DNA from: Actinomycetota bacterium
Lineage (GTDB): Bacteria > Actinomycetota > Actinomycetes > S36-B12 > UBA5976
Assembly (NCBI GenBank): GCA_947491175.1
Contig: CANLIF010000003.1
Span: forward strand, 1-25,512
Direction of reading: 5' to 3'
Length of the DNA: 25,512 nt
The notes below the pieces were generated by a model. It did not search any database, was not told where the DNA came from, and was given only the letters and a program-made list of their open reading frames with translations. The position numbers and the translations under genes are program-made. Of the stretch, positions 22,861 to 25,512 are shown piece by piece (position 1 is the first letter of the stretch; each line of letters opens with the position of its first letter).

Positions 22861-23503
22861 GTCAGCTTTGTTGAATCTATTAAATGGATTGATTGCCCGA
22901 GATCAGTTACCTCTGATTACCCAAGTGAATGTTTCTTTGGAAGCTGGGGAAATCGCTTTATTGACTGGACCTAATGGTTCTGGGAAAAGCACGCTTCTCA
23001 CTGCACTTGCTGGCGAAAAGTTCCTTACCTCAGGCACCTTTCAGTTTGGCGGTGTACCTCGGGACCAAATCTCGTTGAAAGAATTGGCAAGAAAAAGATC
23101 ACTCATGCTGCAGCAAGATGAGGCAGTAGATCAGTTGCGAGCCAGAGATGTTTTGGAGCTTGCCGAAATTAGCCCAGCAATACCCCAATACACCCAAGAA
23201 TTCGTCTCGAAGATTTTCGGATCTGCGTTGTATGGGAAAACACTTGGAGCGCTATCTGTTGGGCAGCGGACGCGAGTTTTCCTCGCCGCCGCAGCAATTC
23301 AAAACTCAGAAGTCATGTTGCTCGATGAACCGACTGCGGGATTAGATAGCGAAGGAATTTCAGATTTAGCAGAATTTCTAGTTAGCCATTCGTCACAAGG
23401 CCATGCTGTATTGCTGGCCACACATGAAGATAATTTACGTTCTGTAGCTAGTAAAGAATATTTTATTTCTGAAGGAAGAGTAAGTCTCAATAATTTAAGT
23501 TAA
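22853..23503 (+). CDS. hmuV: Haem ABC transporter ATP-binding protein
   Basis: The ATPase of the importer. From the ATG at 22853 it has 216 residues, somewhat short for HmuV/FecE. Motifs are Walker A GPNGSGKST (39-47), the Q-loop around LMLQQDE (82-88), signature LSVGQ (132-136, in place of LSGGE/Q), Walker B VMLLDE (152-157) and the switch histidine His189 in LLATHED. An upstream in-frame start 21 bases earlier is rejected: GAGG at 22842-22845 positions ribosomes for the 22853 ATG. The short helical subdomain is a real feature, not a truncation, as all catalytic motifs are present. Its 3' end overlaps the convergent EamA gene by nine bases. Confidence 0.88.
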   Translation: MTESALLNLLNGLIARDQLPLITQVNVSLEAGEIALLTGPNGSGKSTLLTALAGEKFLTSGTFQFGGVPRDQISLKELARKRSLMLQQDEAVDQLRARDVLELAEISPAIPQYTQEFVSKIFGSALYGKTLGALSVGQRTRVFLAAAAIQNSEVMLLDEPTAGLDSEGISDLAEFLVSHSSQGHAVLLATHEDNLRSVASKEYFISEGRVSLNNLS

Positions 23504-24406
23504 ATTTTCTACCTTGGGCTTGATAAGTTCCTGCACAATTGCAATACCAACCAAAACAATTAGGGCACCGACTGGTTCATACCAGTGAAGTTTTTCCTTT
23601 AGTAAGACAACGCCAGCAAGAGTTGAAACTACCGGAATCGAATAGGTAACTGTTGACATTGCAATAGCACCAGCGCGCTTAACAATGACAAATCCAATTA
23701 CTAATGCAACGCCAGTACCAAGTACTCCAAGTGCCGTGATAGCTAACATCCCAGTGATTGGCCAAGAAGTGATTTCATGTGGGGAAGCAATTGCAAAGAC
23801 AGCACAGATAGCTGCGCCAATTGTTAACTGGGTAGCAACTGCACTGATTGGATCCAGGCTTAGCGGAGTCACATGCTTACGCGTCCAAATTGCAGAAAAG
23901 GCATATCCAATAGTGCAAAGTGCGCAAGCGATGTATGCCAACCAGTTGGCTTGAAAGTTAACATCCCAAACTCCGAGCAGAACGAGCAAACCTAAGAAGC
24001 CAAGTAGGAGTCCACCGACTCGGAATGGATTTAGCTTTTCTTCCGGCAACATAAGTACTGCCAAGATCGCAGTCCAAAGCGGCATAGTTGAATTAAGAAG
24101 CCCAGCAGCAATGGACGAAATGTGGTGAATAGCCCAAGCGAATATCGTGAATGGAATAACTTGAGCCATCACGGTGATAAGTGCTAGATGTTTTATCGCC
24201 GGGCCTTTATAAATGAATTTTCTTCGAGTTCCAATGACTATGGCGATTAATGCAAGGGCGCCAAATGCCATGCGCGCAAAAGTTTGTTCGTACGGATCAA
24301 GGAAACCGCTGGCAACTTTGATAAAGAAAAATGAAAATCCCCAAATTGTTGTCAGAGTGAGCCAAAGTGCAAGCCAACCTTTGGTAGGAGTTGCGGAGGA
24401 AGTCAC
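23495..24406 (-). CDS. EamA / DMT family transporter
   Basis: A 303-residue membrane protein with two EamA repeats, about ten hydrophobic segments and hallmark blocks WGFSFFFIKVASGFLDPYEQTFARMAFG (repeat 1 start, shown by its WGFSFFF and ARMAFG ends) and ALGVLGTGVALVIGFVIVKRAGA, LLKEKLHWYEPVGALIVLVG (repeat 2). DMT proteins export metabolites, amino acids or drugs; the substrate cannot be told. The GTG at 24406 is preferred over an in-frame start 90 bases upstream. The latter adds a hydrophilic stretch of 30 residues unlike the family and would overlap the divergent control region. CATGAT six bases before the GTG fits a leaderless promoter. Confidence 0.82.
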   Translation of the reverse strand: MTSSATPTKGWLALWLTLTTIWGFSFFFIKVASGFLDPYEQTFARMAFGALALIAIVIGTRRKFIYKGPAIKHLALITVMAQVIPFTIFAWAIHHISSIAAGLLNSTMPLWTAILAVLMLPEEKLNPFRVGGLLLGFLGLLVLLGVWDVNFQANWLAYIACALCTIGYAFSAIWTRKHVTPLSLDPISAVATQLTIGAAICAVFAIASPHEITSWPITGMLAITALGVLGTGVALVIGFVIVKRAGAIAMSTVTYSIPVVSTLAGVVLLKEKLHWYEPVGALIVLVGIAIVQELIKPKVENLT

Positions 24407-24442
24407 TTGCCAATCATGGCGCAGGCTGTCATACCACTTGAC

Positions 24443-24503
24443 GTGACACCCCGAGATGGGGGGTGACAGTATTTTTGAGACTTCAAGGTTTAGCATTGGG
24501 GAT
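24443..24503. promoter_or_regulatory. Divergent region between EamA and DUF3263 genes
   Basis: GTGACA occurs at 24443-24448 and 24463-24468, exactly 20 bp apart in the same orientation. Between and across them CACCCC (24447-24452) and GGGGTG (24460-24465) can pair as a hairpin with a 7-base loop. TAGCAT (24491-24496) lies seven bases before the DUF3263 GTG and may be its -10. The repeats could be an operator or could mark the 5' end of an alternative longer DUF3263 reading. Confidence 0.35.
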
Positions 24504-24800
24504 GTGAATGAAGTTGCCCGCGCCCTCTCTGCCGATAACTCTGGAGTACTTCCAGAGCGCGATCAACAGATCCTTGAATTCGAACGTCAGTGGTGGAAAT
24601 TCGCAGGTGCGAAAGAACAGGCAATCCGCGAGCAATTCGATATGTCTGCGACTCGTTATTACCAAGTGCTAAATGCATTGATTGATCAGCCAGAAGCACT
24701 GGCCTTTGACCCAATGTTGGTCAAGCGCCTTCAGCGCATGCGGGCGGCTAGGCAACGTGCCCGCTCAGCTCGCCGCTTGGGCATTGAACTTAAGAACTAA
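24504..24800 (+). CDS. DUF3263 family protein
   Basis: A 98-residue small basic protein recognised by ERDQQILEFERQWWKFAGAKEQAIREQFDMSATRYYQVLNALID, cited here by its core EFERQWWKFAGAKEQ and FDMSATRYYQVLNALI, then DPMLVKRLQRMRAARQRARSARR. The centre looks like a small helix-turn-helix, so DNA or RNA binding is plausible, but the family has no established role. GTG at 24504 is chosen because TAGCAT lies seven bases upstream and an earlier in-frame ATG at 24456 falls inside a hairpin. The pair DUF3263 plus LytR_C protein is conserved with Mycobacterium Rv0430-Rv0431. The downstream gene starts 9 bp after the stop. Confidence 0.85.
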   Translation: MNEVARALSADNSGVLPERDQQILEFERQWWKFAGAKEQAIREQFDMSATRYYQVLNALIDQPEALAFDPMLVKRLQRMRAARQRARSARRLGIELKN

Positions 24801-24809
24801 GTAGTTGCC

Positions 24810-25289
24810 ATGTCCGGCAACCAAACTTTTCACAGGCGAGTAACAATCCCCGTGGTAGTTATTTTGACTACGGTCAGTTCGCTTTTCTTGGTTGGCTACA
24901 AACTTTGGAAGTTAGATCCAGTCGTGGTCGCAGATCAGCCAGCAGTTTCGGCATCACCCTTGGAATCAATAACTGCAATGCCAACGGCACTTCCAAGTGA
25001 TTCCGTTGATCCAGGTTTGGACGTTAATGGTCGATTACCCGTAATTGTTCTTAATGGCACCGAAACTCCTGGGCTGGCAAAAGTAATGAGCGATGAATTG
25101 CATGACGCAGATTGGGTCGTTGATCAAACTGGGAATTGGACTGGCGAACCGTTACTTGTCACCACGATTTTTTACCCAGCAGATGGCTTTGCTTCCGCTG
25201 AAGAACTGGTAATCCAAACGGGTGGCACACCAGTTGAGGCAACCTCGGATATGAGCCAGACAGCCTTAACTCTGGTAATCATTCAATAG
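24810..25289 (+). CDS. LytR_C domain membrane-anchored protein (VirR-like)
   Basis: A 159-residue protein with a short cytosolic N-terminus, one membrane helix (about 12-31) and an external part: a Pro/Ser/Thr-rich linker (about 40-70) then a LytR_C domain (about 74-159) beginning LPVIVLNGTETPGLAKVMSDEL and including a DWVVDQTGNW turn. LytR_C domains are thought to interact with cell-wall polymers; the Mycobacterium counterpart Rv0431 (VirR) affects envelope integrity and vesicle release. The catalytic LytR-CpsA-Psr domain is absent. It follows DUF3263 by 9 bp without a clear ribosome site. Envelope role is inference from the Mycobacterium match. Confidence 0.82.
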   Translation: MSGNQTFHRRVTIPVVVILTTVSSLFLVGYKLWKLDPVVVADQPAVSASPLESITAMPTALPSDSVDPGLDVNGRLPVIVLNGTETPGLAKVMSDELHDADWVVDQTGNWTGEPLLVTTIFYPADGFASAEELVIQTGGTPVEATSDMSQTALTLVIIQ

Positions 25290-25407
25290 TTAATCAATCA
25301 ATGGTTACTAGGTTGATGTAACGATTTGATACTTAAAATTGCTTTTTCCCAGAGCCCTGATACAGTTTTCCCACGGACGCGGCTTACCGCTTCCAAAAAC
25401 TAAATAC
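25290..25407 (+). promoter_or_regulatory. Promoter region for the riboswitch transcript
   Basis: TTGCTT (25339-25344) and TACAGT (25361-25366) are 16 bp apart, which would start transcription near 25373, some 35 nt before the riboswitch begins. No convincing terminator for the VirR-like gene is visible in the first 50 bases, only a weak inverted repeat of GTTAATCAA type. Confidence 0.35.
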
Positions 25408-25512
25408 ACCTCATCCAGAGGGGCAGAGGGAACGGCCCGTTGAAGCCCCGGCAACCACCGCAAAACCGTTAAGGCCTTGCGACACGGTGCCAATTCCGAC
25501 TAAAGACAGAAC
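25408..25512 (+). ncRNA. SAM-I (S-box) riboswitch, 3' end cut by window edge
   Basis: The conserved S-box core is present: CTCATCCAGAG opens P1/P2; GGGGC (25420-25424) pairs with GCCCC (25445-25449) as P2; AGGGAACGGCCC holds the pseudoknot loop; TGAAGCCCCGGCAACC is the hallmark central block. CACCG (25456-25460) pairs with CGGTG (25485-25489) as P3, with CGCAA/TTGCG inside it, and GGTGCCAATTCC follows. The 3' strand of P1 and the expression platform lie beyond the window. S-adenosylmethionine binding normally lowers expression of methionine or SAM synthesis and transport genes, so such a gene probably follows on the plus strand. Confidence 0.93.

Noticed and set aside
18713..23503. tRNA-Thr followed by an accessory-looking module as an integrated island
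   Set aside because: No integrase is present and I could not find a repeated tRNA 3' end downstream. Base composition by eye is the same as in the flanks, so a mobile origin is not supported.
24407..24496. 30-residue N-terminal extension of the EamA transporter
   Set aside because: It is hydrophilic, unlike the family, and overlaps the hairpin and DUF3263 promoter region.
1..25512. CRISPR array, insertion sequence or prophage
   Set aside because: I see no regularly spaced repeats, transposase, terminal inverted repeats or phage genes anywhere in the window.

Overview
The window looks like a compact chromosome segment from a low-G+C actinobacterium. The phylum call rests on gene order that matches Mycobacterium block by block: DUF2520-panC-coaX-lysS-clpC; mshA-ybjN-gpmA next to senX3-regX3; lpqE-like/carD-ispD-ispF-cysS-rlmB; and DUF3263 plus a VirR-like protein. 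It is supported by actinobacterial marker genes (mshA for mycothiol, carD, a SenX3/RegX3 pair). By eye the base composition is below 50% G+C, genes mostly overlap or lie a few bases apart, and operons are short. This fits streamlined freshwater lineages such as acI / Nanopelagicales, but that placement is inference.

Layout. Positions 1-7128 (+): a 5'-truncated DUF2520 gene, panC and coaX (pantothenate/CoA), lysS, an argA-type acetyltransferase, then clpC behind its own promoter region. Positions 7139-8638 (+): lhgO-like FAD oxidoreductase and a DUF2516 membrane protein. Positions 8663-11878 (-): phoU, mshA, ybjN-like, gpmA. A 157-bp divergent spacer with unusual repeats separates phoU from senX3-regX3 (12036-13852, +). 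An LpqE-like lipoprotein (-) is divergent from carD-ispD-ispF-cysS-rlmB (14608-18632, +), a tightly overlapped operon followed by tRNA-Thr(TGT).

The most interesting part is 18867-23503: a TetR regulator convergent with two secreted neocarzinostatin-fold-like proteins (-), which are divergent from a HmuT/HmuU/HmuV-type haem ABC importer (+). The 82-bp divergent spacer holds a perfect 17-bp palindrome placed at the inferred -35 region of both directions. It reads as a self-contained, regulated haem-acquisition module in which the two secreted proteins are candidate haem-handling partners. acI bacteria have been reported as haem auxotrophs, which would give the module a clear purpose if the lineage guess is right.

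The window ends with an EamA transporter (-), divergent DUF3263 and VirR/LytR_C genes (+), and the 5' part of a SAM-I riboswitch whose regulated gene lies beyond the edge. Several starts without a Shine-Dalgarno sequence have a -10-like hexamer 6-7 bases upstream, suggesting leaderless transcripts, which are common in Actinobacteria.
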